The notes below the pieces were generated by a model that did no database searches, was not told where the DNA came from, and saw only the letters and a list, made by a program, of their open reading frames with translations. Of a stretch of 27,220 nt of DNA, positions 15,510 through 23,169 are shown piece by piece (within the stretch, counting starts at the first letter, position 1; every line of letters starts with the position of its first letter). Made by a program: the position numbers and the translations under genes. The DNA is from Bacillota bacterium (GTDB lineage: Bacteria > Bacillota > Clostridia > Lachnospirales > Anaerotignaceae): contig JAHZDZ010000004.1 in NCBI GenBank assembly GCA_019422105.1, forward strand, positions 233,661 through 260,880. Reading direction: 5' to 3'.

Positions 15510-16394
15510 CTATTCCTCCCTCAATACCTTTTTCATATCCTCGGGCAAACCGCTTTCTATCTCTATTTTTTTCTTCGTCACCGGATGGCAGAAACGGATT
15601 CTTCCGGCATGGAGCGCATGCCTGTGAATCAAAGAAAAATCGGGATGATACAGAAAATCACCAACTAAGGGATGTCCAATATAGGACATATGTACCCTTA
15701 TTTGATGTGTCCTGCCGCTTTCCAGCCAAATTTCAAGAAGCGTCAGGTTTTTTGTGCAAAGAACAGGTTTAAAATGGGTCAAAGCACTGCTTCCCTTTTC
15801 AAAATCTACACATCTTTTGATAATACTTCCGTCGCATCGGCCAATCGGCGCGTTTACACTTCCTTCTTTTTTTACAATCCCACTGACTATGGCAAAATAT
15901 GTTCGCCTGATTTCATTATTCTTCTGCATGGAGGTTAGCATACTGCTGCTCAGTCCGTTTTTTGATACAAGAACCAACCCTGTAGTATCCTTGTCCAGCC
16001 TGTATAACGGGCGGTATACAAAATTATTTCCACTGTAATAATAAGCCAGCCTGTTGCCCAGTGTGTTTTCCCTGTTGCCGCTGGAGGGATGAACAGGCAT
16101 ACCGCAGGGCTTGTCTGCAACAACAATATCCTCATCCTCAAACACAATATTTATCTTTTCCGCTACAGCTATGATACTGTCTGATATTTTGTCTTCTCTC
16201 CAGTGAAGACAAAGCAAATCGCCACTTTTCAGACTGTAACTGGTAAATTCCCTTTTGCCGTTTACCTCAATGCCATCCTCAGATTTTTTCAGCTTTGCAA
16301 GAACACTGTTCGATATTCCCTGACGATTCAGATACTCCTTTACGGAAATATCTTTCTCATCCTCCGATATGGTATAGCTCAGAGTTCTGTCCAT
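15510..16394 (-). CDS. RluA-family 23S rRNA/tRNA pseudouridine synthase
   Basis: This 294-residue enzyme isomerises uridine to pseudouridine in RNA. An S4-like N-terminal domain (about residues 12-70: VKEYLNRQGISNSVLAKLKKSEDGIEVNG) precedes the catalytic domain. The catalytic aspartate is in the family motif RPLYRLDKDTTGLVL, and SGRTHQIRVHMSYIGHPLVGD is the second signature. ATG 16394 lies five bases after the stop of the DUF815 gene and has no clear ribosome binding site, so translation is probably coupled. The exact target site (RluA, RluC or RluD type) cannot be told; the S4 domain favours RluC/RluD-like. Confidence 0.92.
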   Translation of the reverse strand: MDRTLSYTISEDEKDISVKEYLNRQGISNSVLAKLKKSEDGIEVNGKREFTSYSLKSGDLLCLHWREDKISDSIIAVAEKINIVFEDEDIVVADKPCGMPVHPSSGNRENTLGNRLAYYYSGNNFVYRPLYRLDKDTTGLVLVSKNGLSSSMLTSMQKNNEIRRTYFAIVSGIVKKEGSVNAPIGRCDGSIIKRCVDFEKGSSALTHFKPVLCTKNLTLLEIWLESGRTHQIRVHMSYIGHPLVGDFLYHPDFSLIHRHALHAGRIRFCHPVTKKKIEIESGLPEDMKKVLREE

Positions 16395-16399
16395 ATCAT

Positions 16400-17617
16400 T
16401 TAAAGACAGGCAACGGACAGCTGGTGGTTAATAAATTGTCTCGCTGTTCTGGGCGAACGGCCGTTTCTTCTGATAGCAAAACGCTCCGCCAGCATGTGAA
16501 GCTCCTCTTTTTCCATGTCTATACCGTTTTCCTCCGCAAGAATATCAACAATTTCCAGATATTCGTCCTTATCCGGAACAGAAAAGGTAATTTCAAGGCC
16601 AAAACGGTCAGAAAGAGAAGTAATTGTTTCCAGAGTATCCCGCACATGCAGTTCATCGCCGTTTCTGTCGGCAAAGCTTTCCCGCACCAGATGACGGCGG
16701 TTTGAAGTGGCGTAAACCAGCACATTATTTGTTTTGCCTGCCAATCCGCCTTCAATGAAAGCTTTCAGGGCCGTAAAGTTATCGTCCTCCTTGTCAAAGC
16801 TCAAATCATCCAGGAAAATAATGAATTGAAAGGGGCTTCCCTCCACCAAATCACATATTTTTTGGAATTCATCAATCTGATTCAGCTTTAACTCTACAAT
16901 TTTTAATCCCCTGTCGGCATACTCATTTACTATCGCCTTCACAGTGGAGGATTTTCCTGTTCCCTTATCTCCGTAAAGCAGTATATTGTTTGCCTCAATA
17001 CCATTTAAAAATGCAAGTGTATTGGCAATAATGGCCTGTTTTTGACGGTGATAACCCTTTAAATCGCTGAGCCTTGTGGGATCGGGATTTTCGATGAGAA
17101 CAGCCTTCCCATCCTCCACACAAAATGCCCTTCCCTTTGCAAAATAACCAAAACCCGTTTTGCGGTAGATTTCGTAAAGCGCACCGCTGTCACGCAGCAA
17201 AAAGGGCGTACCGGCGGGAAAGGACGGAAGCGTTTCAATAAAGCGTCTTTCCTCCACAAAAATTTCTTTCGCCTTTTTCAAAATTTCCTCCGCCGTCAAA
17301 TCAGCAAACAGCTTTACCGTATGAATATCAAAGTCAACGGCATTTTTCAATGCAAGAGGCATATCCTCCAGGGAATTTTTCTGTGACATCTGCGCAAAAA
17401 TATTGCTGTCATATATTATCTCATCATAAAAAAGTGAGTTCTCGCCCATGTGTTCCAATCTATATTTACATAGAGCCGCATAACAGCAGCAAAAATCCGA
17501 AGAATTTTTCTTCAGGCTTTCGACAGCTTTATAGGTAAGCTCAAAAATAGGTGCTTGTTTTATATTTTGAAATACCGTCATAGACGCCGCTGACAAAAGC
17601 AGCTTTTGAATTTCCAT
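16400..17617 (-). CDS. DUF815-family AAA+ ATPase
   Basis: This 405-residue protein matches the DUF815 (PF05673) ATP-binding family. The N-terminal half (about 1-185) is family-specific. The AAA+ core begins at HRQKQAIIANTLAFLNG, with Walker A GDKGTGKS (about residues 213-220), Walker B FIIFLDDLSF and a sensor-like YATSNRRHLV. No characterised reaction is known for the family, so the role is open; a chaperone- or helicase-like remodelling activity is only inferred from the fold. It is the first gene of a three-gene operon with the pseudouridine synthase and the membrane peptide. Confidence 0.88.
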   Translation of the reverse strand: MEIQKLLLSAASMTVFQNIKQAPIFELTYKAVESLKKNSSDFCCCYAALCKYRLEHMGENSLFYDEIIYDSNIFAQMSQKNSLEDMPLALKNAVDFDIHTVKLFADLTAEEILKKAKEIFVEERRFIETLPSFPAGTPFLLRDSGALYEIYRKTGFGYFAKGRAFCVEDGKAVLIENPDPTRLSDLKGYHRQKQAIIANTLAFLNGIEANNILLYGDKGTGKSSTVKAIVNEYADRGLKIVELKLNQIDEFQKICDLVEGSPFQFIIFLDDLSFDKEDDNFTALKAFIEGGLAGKTNNVLVYATSNRRHLVRESFADRNGDELHVRDTLETITSLSDRFGLEITFSVPDKDEYLEIVDILAEENGIDMEKEELHMLAERFAIRRNGRSPRTARQFINHQLSVACL

Positions 17618-17649
17618 CTTTCATCTCTCCTTATTCTCTTCTTCGTATA

Positions 17650-17678
17650 ATTATAACTTTATTTGGTATGATAATCAA
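17650..17678 (-). promoter_or_regulatory. Promoter of the DUF815-rluA operon
   Basis: TTGATT (17678-17673) and TATAAT (17655-17650) are separated by 17 bases, 33 bases before the DUF815 start. The -10 region forms the palindromic-looking TATAATTATA, and TGATAATCA lies over the -35, so a Fur-family site is conceivable but not claimed. Confidence 0.75.
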
Positions 17679-17763
17679 TGTAAAGAATATTGTAATTTGA
17701 AAAAAGGCATGAAGCCTTCTTTCAAAAAATATAATGGATTTAAAACAGAAAGGATGATAAAAA

Positions 17764-18390
17764 ATGAATGAGCATTACCCTTTTCAGCTGAAACCGCTTC
17801 CATACAGTTATGAGGCGCTGGAGCCCTACATTGACGCACAGACCGTCATGATTCATCATGACAGGCATCTGCAAACCTATGTCAACAATTTGAACAAAGC
17901 CCTTGAAAGTTATCCGGAATATCATGCCATGACACTTCATGATCTTATCGTGAGAAACAAAGAGCTGCCGGAAAGCATTCAAACTGCGGTATATAACAAT
18001 GCCGGCGGCGTATATAATCACAATATGTATTTTGATATTATGGCGAAAGACGTGGATTCCTCTTCCTCCATACTGAAAAGAGAAATTGAAAAAACATTCT
18101 CCTCCTTTGATGAGTTTGTAAAGCAATTGACTGCTGCCTCTCTGGGCAGATTTGGTTCAGGATATGGCTGGCTGGTATTGGATAAGGACAAAAAGCTGAA
18201 AATTATTTCAACAGCGAACCAGGATTCTCCGCTCTCATTGGGCTACTGTCCTATCATGCCATTGGACGTCTGGGAACATGCGTACTATCTGAAATATCAG
18301 AATAAAAGAAACGAGTATGTGGAAAATTGGTTCCATCTTATCAATTGGAACGCAGTAGATAAGCTTTACCAGGAATGTATGAACAAATAA
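17764..18390 (+). CDS. sodA: Superoxide dismutase, manganese type
   Basis: This 208-residue cytoplasmic enzyme dismutates superoxide. The four metal ligands are recognisable: H31 in MIHHDRH, H in GVYNHNMYF, and D and H in DVWEHAYYLKY. The stretch STANQDSPL is that of Mn-type enzymes, where Gln contributes from the C-terminal domain; Fe-type enzymes have Gly-Thr here, so Mn or cambialistic use is favoured. ATG 17764 is preceded by AAAGGATGAT. A TATAAT at 17730-17735 may be its -10 box, with no clear -35. A small hairpin (about 17699-17722) lies between this gene and the divergent DUF815 promoter. It ends in its own terminator. Confidence 0.95.
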   Translation: MNEHYPFQLKPLPYSYEALEPYIDAQTVMIHHDRHLQTYVNNLNKALESYPEYHAMTLHDLIVRNKELPESIQTAVYNNAGGVYNHNMYFDIMAKDVDSSSSILKREIEKTFSSFDEFVKQLTAASLGRFGSGYGWLVLDKDKKLKIISTANQDSPLSLGYCPIMPLDVWEHAYYLKYQNKRNEYVENWFHLINWNAVDKLYQECMNK

Positions 18391-18454
18391 AATATCCTCC
18401 GCAATATGATTGAATTCAGTTTTGTTTAAGAAAGCATAACAAAATTAATCTAAA

Positions 18455-18490
18455 AAGAAAGGAAGCTTGAATTATCAAGCTTCCTTTCTT
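18455..18490. terminator. Bidirectional terminator between sodA and the coiled-coil gene
   Basis: A perfect 16-bp stem (18455-18470 with 18475-18490, arm AAGAAAGGAAGCTTGA) has a four-base loop. GTGCTTTCTT follows on the plus strand and TTTTTAG on the minus strand, so it fits both converging genes. Confidence 0.88.
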
Positions 18491-18602
18491 GTGCTTTCTT
18501 AAGGCGCCGGCCATAAACAGGCTTTCTTTTTTTGCGGTATATTTATTCTATCCGCTATTTTATCATATAATATTCTTCTCAGTATAAAGAGCTTCTATAT
18601 TA

Positions 18603-19379
18603 TTATTGTTCATTCTCTTTTATCTCGTCTATTTTTTCTTCTGCCTTTTCTTTCATCTCATTGACAGTATCCTGAATCACTCCGGCAGTATCTGCTGCTG
18701 CCTCTTTCATGTCATCCAGCTTTTCTTCCGCCTCTTTTTTTACTGTCTGAATTGCCTCATCCGTCTTAGAAGCAGCTTCCTCTGCCGTATCCTTTATTTC
18801 ACTGGCAACGCCGTCAAATACATCCTCCGCGTCTTTTTTTGTGTCCTTCACCTTATCCTTAATATCAGAGATAATATCCCCTGTTTCCTCTTTTACTGTG
18901 GATACTACCTTCGAGGTACTCTCCCTGATGTCTTTGATAACGCTGTCGGATTTGCTTTTTAAGTCATCAAAGGCCCCTTCTGCGCTTTCCACTACATCTG
19001 CCATGACACTCTCCGCCTTTTCCTTTACGTCCTTAGCCGTTTCTTTCACGGCATTCATATCTTCCTCTACGGATGACTTGATTTTTTCAATCTGCTCCTT
19101 CAGGGAAGCAATATTTGCCTGCTTTTCATTAATTTCGTTTACAAGGCCGACATATTCGTCAGGAATATCTGTCAACGGAACATCGCTGTATTTGCTGTAA
19201 ATCATTTTTCCAAGGCTTTCGTATCTGGATTTTACAGCTCCCTCTTCATCCTTAATTTTTAAATTCAATCTACCTATCTCTATCATATCTCCTGATTTTT
19301 TTGCTGTTTTCTGCGCAATCTCACCTGATTTTTTTGCTACTTCCTGGAATACCTCACCTAAATCATCAAATAATCCCAT
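18603..19379 (-). CDS. Charged coiled-coil protein with apolipoprotein/LEA-like repeats
   Basis: A 258-residue soluble protein of unknown function. The N-terminal third (MGLFDDLGEVFQEVAKKSGE, then KLNLKIKDEEGAV-like text up to about residue 80) resembles small clostridial proteins that begin MGLFDKLG. From about residue 85 to the end it is almost all helix, built from A-x2-V-K-x2-A-E-type 11-residue units (VKETAKDVKEKAES, ASEIKDTAEEAASK), very rich in Glu, Lys, Asp and Ala. There is no signal peptide or membrane segment. Such amphipathic repeats often bind membranes or stabilise proteins under stress, but that is only an analogy. GAGGAGG precedes ATG 19379. It stands alone between a good promoter and a shared terminator. 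Confidence 0.82.
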   Translation of the reverse strand: MGLFDDLGEVFQEVAKKSGEIAQKTAKKSGDMIEIGRLNLKIKDEEGAVKSRYESLGKMIYSKYSDVPLTDIPDEYVGLVNEINEKQANIASLKEQIEKIKSSVEEDMNAVKETAKDVKEKAESVMADVVESAEGAFDDLKSKSDSVIKDIRESTSKVVSTVKEETGDIISDIKDKVKDTKKDAEDVFDGVASEIKDTAEEAASKTDEAIQTVKKEAEEKLDDMKEAAADTAGVIQDTVNEMKEKAEEKIDEIKENEQ

Positions 19380-19407
19380 GCCGCATCCTCCTCATTCTTT
19401 TTGTTTT

Positions 19408-19436
19408 ATTTTACCATTTTCACCGGGTAAAAACAA
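19408..19436 (-). promoter_or_regulatory. Promoter of the coiled-coil protein gene
   Basis: TTGTTT (19436-19431) and TAAAAT (19413-19408) are separated by 17 bases, with TGG just before the -10 box, 28 bases upstream of the start. Confidence 0.7.
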
Positions 19437-19670
19437 TGACTGCCCTTTCTATTATTACCCTAATTAAATACACAATACCACACCATATCAATGCTTACCT
19501 ATGCTTATTCTTACATTATTTACGAATTTTATGATTGAAAAGTTGTACAATAAATCTTTCCTTAATAAACTTGTAAGATTATGGTGCATTGACAAATATG
19601 TGAGAAGCGGCATTTGCCCAAAAATAGAAAAACAAATTCTGAAATGTCATTTTTTGATGATTAACCAGAC
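19437..19670. other. AT-rich spacer between the coiled-coil gene and the Crh-like gene
   Basis: About 230 bases with no supported gene, repeat or strong hairpin. A plus-strand frame (19501-19719) exists, but it runs through the terminator of the Crh-like gene and has no ribosome binding site. Confidence 0.4.
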
Positions 19671-19697
19671 AAAAAAAGAAGGCTGTGTCAGCCCTCT
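19671..19697 (-). terminator. Terminator of the rapZ-whiA-Crh-like operon
   Basis: The minus strand reads AGAGGGCTG-ACA-CAGCCTTCT followed by seven Ts. It starts 22 bases past the stop codon of the Crh-like gene. Confidence 0.92.
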
Positions 19698-19719
19698 TTG
19701 CTTATCTCTATTTAAGTAA

Positions 19720-19962
19720 TTATGCAAGAACCTCAGAAAGTTCTTTAGCAGCAGTCTCCTCATCTTCGCCCTCTGCTATGATGGTTGCAATCTGACCTTC
19801 AGTGATACCCAAAGAAATCGTACCCATGATACTTTTCGCATTTACCTTTTTTTCTCCGATCAACACCTGAATTTTGCTGGAAAATTTGCTTGCTGTCTGT
19901 ACAAAAAAAGCCGCCTGTCTAGCATCTAATGCAGTATTCACTGTAATTGTTTTTTCAGTCAT
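19720..19962 (-). CDS. HPr paralog of the Crh type, with Asp in place of the PTS histidine
   Basis: The 80-residue product has the HPr fold but cannot act as a normal PTS carrier. HPr has GLHARPAA; here it is ALDARQAA, so the phosphorylatable histidine is Asp13, the proline is Gln, and the loop before it is two residues shorter. The regulatory serine is kept in KVNAKSIMGTISLGI (Ser44, equivalent to Ser46), and that motif is the target of HPr kinase. In Bacillus, Crh sits next to whiA and has Gln at this histidine, and it serves as a corepressor with CcpA after HprK phosphorylation. Its place directly after whiA (3 bases) and the hprK gene in the same cluster support the same idea here. Confidence 0.9.
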   Translation of the reverse strand: MTEKTITVNTALDARQAAFFVQTASKFSSKIQVLIGEKKVNAKSIMGTISLGITEGQIATIIAEGEDEETAAKELSEVLA

Positions 19963-19965
19963 CTT

Positions 19966-20919
19966 TTATTCACCTTTTCCCTCTCTTAAAGTTTCCGCAA
20001 TATTACTTATTTTTCTCAGTCTGTGGTTTACTCCGCTTTTTCCTACCGGCGGAACCAGCATTTGTCCCAGCTCCTTCAAACTAGCATCAGGATATTCAAC
20101 TCTTACCTCCGCTATTTCCCGTAAGGCTTCCGGCAGCTGTGACAAACCCATGCTCTCTTCAATGTAGTTAATATCCTCCACCTGCTTCACAGATGCTGCT
20201 ATTGTCTTATTCAGGTTTGCCGTTTCGCAGTTCACAATCCTGTTGACATTGTTGCGCATGTCCTTCAATATTCGGACATTTTCCAAATCCATTAATGCAA
20301 CATGGGCTTCCATCACATTGAGCAAATCTACAATCTGCTCCCCTTCTTTCAAATACACTATGTAATGTTCCTTTCTCTTTACAATTTTGGCGTCCATGCC
20401 AAAAGAATTGATAAGATCTTTCAGTTCCATACTGTACGCAAAGGAGGAATTGACAAACTCAAGGTGATAGGTTTTCTCCGGGTCACATAAGGAACCGGAC
20501 GCTAAAAAAGCACCGCGGATATACGCACGCCTGCAGCACACACTATTGACAACCAGCGGATAAATACGGTTACAGATGATTCTTTTGTTATTTTCTGTTT
20601 TTAAAATTCCTGTAGCCTGAAGCAGTTTTTCTGCCTCACTGCTGTTATTGACAAAGAGCATGTAAACCCTGTTTTTATTGAGCTGTGAGTTTCTCCTTAT
20701 CAATATTTCACTATCTATATTAAAAGTTTTTTTCAGTAATGTAAAGTATTTTCTGGCTACGGCAACATTCTCGGTCTGTATTTTTACACAAAATTTTTCC
20801 CGATTTACATTGATATGTCCACACATATTTATGATAGCTGCTGTTTCGGCTATATTACAATGTCGTGCATTCCCAAAATGATGTGAAAGCTCGCTTTTTA
20901 CATTAGATGAAAATGACAA
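19966..20919 (-). CDS. whiA: WhiA, DNA-binding regulator with a homing-endonuclease fold
   Basis: The 317-residue WhiA protein affects cell division and chromosome segregation in Gram-positive bacteria. An N-terminal LAGLIDADG-like region (RGAFLASGSLCDPEKTYHLEF, about residue 135) lacks nuclease function in this family. The C-terminal helix-turn-helix is visible in LKELGQMLVPPVGKSGVNHRLRKIS-type text near residue 290. The start is taken as TTG 20919, giving MSFSSNVKSEL like other WhiA proteins, because AGGAGG lies eight bases before it; GTG 20928 would overlap the ribosome binding site. It is 29 bases after rapZ. The yvcK gene normally between them is absent. Confidence 0.94.
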   Translation of the reverse strand: MSFSSNVKSELSHHFGNARHCNIAETAAIINMCGHINVNREKFCVKIQTENVAVARKYFTLLKKTFNIDSEILIRRNSQLNKNRVYMLFVNNSSEAEKLLQATGILKTENNKRIICNRIYPLVVNSVCCRRAYIRGAFLASGSLCDPEKTYHLEFVNSSFAYSMELKDLINSFGMDAKIVKRKEHYIVYLKEGEQIVDLLNVMEAHVALMDLENVRILKDMRNNVNRIVNCETANLNKTIAASVKQVEDINYIEESMGLSQLPEALREIAEVRVEYPDASLKELGQMLVPPVGKSGVNHRLRKISNIAETLREGKGE

Positions 20920-20948
20920 AGTTTTCACCTCCTGAGACTTTTTTTGTA

Positions 20949-21821
20949 CTATCTTTTGTGCCTTGTGTCCTTTTCGATATCGTTATGCTTTAACAGAATA
21001 CTGTGATTTTTTTTGCTCAGAGCATTATACAGAGCATTTGCTAACGTGACGCTGCGATGCTTGCCTCCTGTACAGCCGATACTGATAACAAGCTGATTTT
21101 TTCCCTCTTTAATGTACTGTGGTATCAAAAACTCTATCATATCCGTCAGCTTGTCAAGAAAGATACGGCTCTCCTGGAAGCTCATGACATAATCGTAGAC
21201 AGCGTTGTCATTTCCCGTCATCTCCTTCAGCTCCTGGATATAATAGGGATTTGGAAGAAAACGCACATCAAAAACCAAATCGGAATCAATCGGAATGCCA
21301 TATTTAAAACCAAAAGAGCATACTGTGATAATCAAACTTTCAAATTTCTGGTTTTCCACAAAAATACGATTAATCTGTTCCTTTAACTCTCTTGTCAAAA
21401 TATTGCTGGTGTCTATAATATAGGTAGACTTTGACTTTACATCCTCCAGCAAATCACGCTCTTTTTGTATCCCCGCCTCTATAGAATCCCCTTTGGAGAG
21501 AGGATGGCTCCTTCTTGTCTCCTTAAAACGCTTCATAAGTGTAGAATCCGACGCATCCAAAAACAATATTTCATACTCGTAGCCCTTATCCTTTAATTGG
21601 GATAAGCCTGAAAATAAATCGGAAAACAGCTTTCCGCCGCGGATGTCGATACCCAATGCTACCTTATCTATTTCGCTGTCCTGCTCGAAACACAATTCCG
21701 CAAATTTCGGTATTAAGGCGGGCGGCAAATTGTCTGCGCAGAAAAAATTGATGTCCTCTAAAAATTTTAATACTGTCGTTTTTCCTGCTCCCGACATTCC
21801 TGTAACAATTACAAATCTCAT
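20949..21821 (-). CDS. rapZ: RapZ/YvcJ-family RNase adapter nucleotide-binding protein
   Basis: The product is 290 residues from ATG 21821, chosen for the GGAGGTG upstream and the standard opening MRFVIVTGMSGAGKT. Walker A GMSGAGKT is at residues 8-15. The C-terminal domain has the conserved DVRFLPNPYY and GCTGGKHRSV motifs. In Escherichia coli RapZ guides RNase E to the GlmZ small RNA and so senses glucosamine-6-phosphate; in Bacillus YvcJ binds nucleotides and affects competence. A link to cell-wall precursor supply is likely given murB upstream. A 400-base spacer separates it from murB, so it may have its own promoter. Confidence 0.94.
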   Translation of the reverse strand: MRFVIVTGMSGAGKTTVLKFLEDINFFCADNLPPALIPKFAELCFEQDSEIDKVALGIDIRGGKLFSDLFSGLSQLKDKGYEYEILFLDASDSTLMKRFKETRRSHPLSKGDSIEAGIQKERDLLEDVKSKSTYIIDTSNILTRELKEQINRIFVENQKFESLIITVCSFGFKYGIPIDSDLVFDVRFLPNPYYIQELKEMTGNDNAVYDYVMSFQESRIFLDKLTDMIEFLIPQYIKEGKNQLVISIGCTGGKHRSVTLANALYNALSKKNHSILLKHNDIEKDTRHKR

Positions 21822-22044
21822 ATGCTGCCACCTCCGGTTATTTATTCTTCTGTGATTTTGCTTCATTTCCCTGAAACTTTTTTGCTGAATATTTTTAATA
21901 AAAATATTTTCTTTGTATCAGTTGATAGACAAAGCCTCTGCAATGGTTTCATCCTTGCTCTAAACGGAAAATTTCATTTTCCGCGGATGTATACCGAAAT
22001 ATCTGAAAAATCAGTCCGACTCACCATTCTGTATTTTTAAATAG
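21822..22044. other. Spacer upstream of rapZ
   Basis: No gene is supported. A short hairpin GGAAAAT-GAA-ATTTTCC lies at about 21966-21982. A weak promoter-like pair (TTGCAG and TGATAC with 17 bases) lies near 21910-21940 on the minus strand. Confidence 0.35.
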
Positions 22045-22220
22045 AGTGCAGGGCATTGCACAATGTGAGGTGAGGGAAAACACCCCGCCGGGCAGTGTCG
22101 GAAAGAATGACCAGAGCACAACTTCCGCCGTGGCAAAAATATGCTGACAGTGCAGAAAGTGCTGACTATCGCAATTTTGGGGTACTTTTCTTTTAAGAAA
22201 AGTACATAGCAACAAAAAAA
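22045..22220. repeat. Putative intergenic repeat element with a palindrome
   Basis: This GC-richer block between murB and rapZ differs in composition from the flanking AT-rich DNA. It ends in a perfect hairpin with arms GTACTTTTCTT and AAGAAAAGTAC (22182-22192, 22195-22205) and a two-base loop. It includes TGCAG and GTGCTGAC motifs near 22150-22166; the 11-mer GTCAGCACTTT on the minus strand (22166-22156) also starts the repeats at 5892. No ribosome binding site or convincing frame is present. That it is repeated elsewhere in the genome is an inference. Confidence 0.5.
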
Positions 22221-22244
22221 TTTCAGACAGATTGGGAGGGTCCC

Positions 22245-23153
22245 TTATTCTTCCCCTATTATCTTAACCTCTGTTTCCAGTCTGACACCAAATTTTTCAT
22301 ATACCTCTCTCTGGCAGTACTGTATCAGTTCCAAAATATCACTGGAGGTTGCGTTATCCTTATTAATAATAAAACCACAGTGCTTTTCGCTTACCTGCGC
22401 CCCGCCTATCTGTTTCCCCCGAAGGCCCGCATCCTCTATCAGTTTTCCGGCAAAGTAGCCCTCGGGCCGTTTGAATGTGCTTCCTGCGCTTGAATATGTC
22501 AGAGGCTGTTTATCTCTTCTCTTTTGAGCCAGCTCCTCCATTCTCGTTTTTATATCCGCAATACTTCCTTTTGAAAGCTTCATGCGTCCGGATAAAACAA
22601 TATAGTTGTTTTCAGCTATTATACTGCTTCTATATCCTAATTTCAATTCCTCAAGAGGTAAAGTTATGATGCGAAAATCTGGCAGCATGATATCGGCATC
22701 CAATAATACATCCTTCATTTCACCGCCGTAGGCCCCAGCGTTCATATATACAGCACCCCCAAAGGTTCCGGGAATGCCTGATGCAAACTCAAAGCCCGCA
22801 AGTCCTTCCTTCAAGCACCGCGCCGCAACTGATGACAGCAATGCGCCAGCCTGTACCCTTACAATATTATCAACAATCTCTATATCCTGAAATTTATGGG
22901 ACAGCTTTAATACAGCACCATGTATTCCCTTATCTCTTACCAGTACGTTGGAGCAATTCCCCATGATATAATAGGGATAAGCATTTTCCCTCAGCAAAGT
23001 CAAGGCGCCTGCCAAATCCTCCGCACTGCCGACATCAACTAATATATCGGCCTTCCCTCCTGTTTTGAAGGATGTATGGTTTTTCATGGGCTCATCCGTA
23101 AGCACAATGCTATCCCTTAATAAAGTCTTTAATTCTTCCGCTAATCCTGTCAA
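22245..23153 (-). CDS. murB: UDP-N-acetylenolpyruvoylglucosamine reductase
   Basis: The 302-residue MurB makes UDP-MurNAc from UDP-GlcNAc-enolpyruvate with FAD and NADPH in the cytoplasm. Motifs include HTSFKTGGKAD, GNCSNVLVRD for FAD, GIPGTFGGAVYMNAGAYGGE, and GSTFKRPEGYFAGKLIEDAGL with the catalytic serine. The C-terminal layout fits the type II enzymes of Firmicutes. The start TTG 23153 is preferred over ATG 23207: GGGAG lies eight bases upstream and the longer frame would overlap the ROK gene by 38 bases. It follows the ROK gene by 16 bases. Confidence 0.95.
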   Translation of the reverse strand: MTGLAEELKTLLRDSIVLTDEPMKNHTSFKTGGKADILVDVGSAEDLAGALTLLRENAYPYYIMGNCSNVLVRDKGIHGAVLKLSHKFQDIEIVDNIVRVQAGALLSSVAARCLKEGLAGFEFASGIPGTFGGAVYMNAGAYGGEMKDVLLDADIMLPDFRIITLPLEELKLGYRSSIIAENNYIVLSGRMKLSKGSIADIKTRMEELAQKRRDKQPLTYSSAGSTFKRPEGYFAGKLIEDAGLRGKQIGGAQVSEKHCGFIINKDNATSSDILELIQYCQREVYEKFGVRLETEVKIIGEE

Positions 23154-23169
23154 AAAATCAACTCCCACA

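Noticed and set aside
19501..19719. 72-codon plus-strand frame
   Set aside because: No ribosome binding site, and it crosses the terminator of the Crh-like gene.
22021..22215. 64-codon minus-strand frame between murB and rapZ
   Set aside because: No ribosome binding site, and it lies in the putative repeat element with the palindrome.
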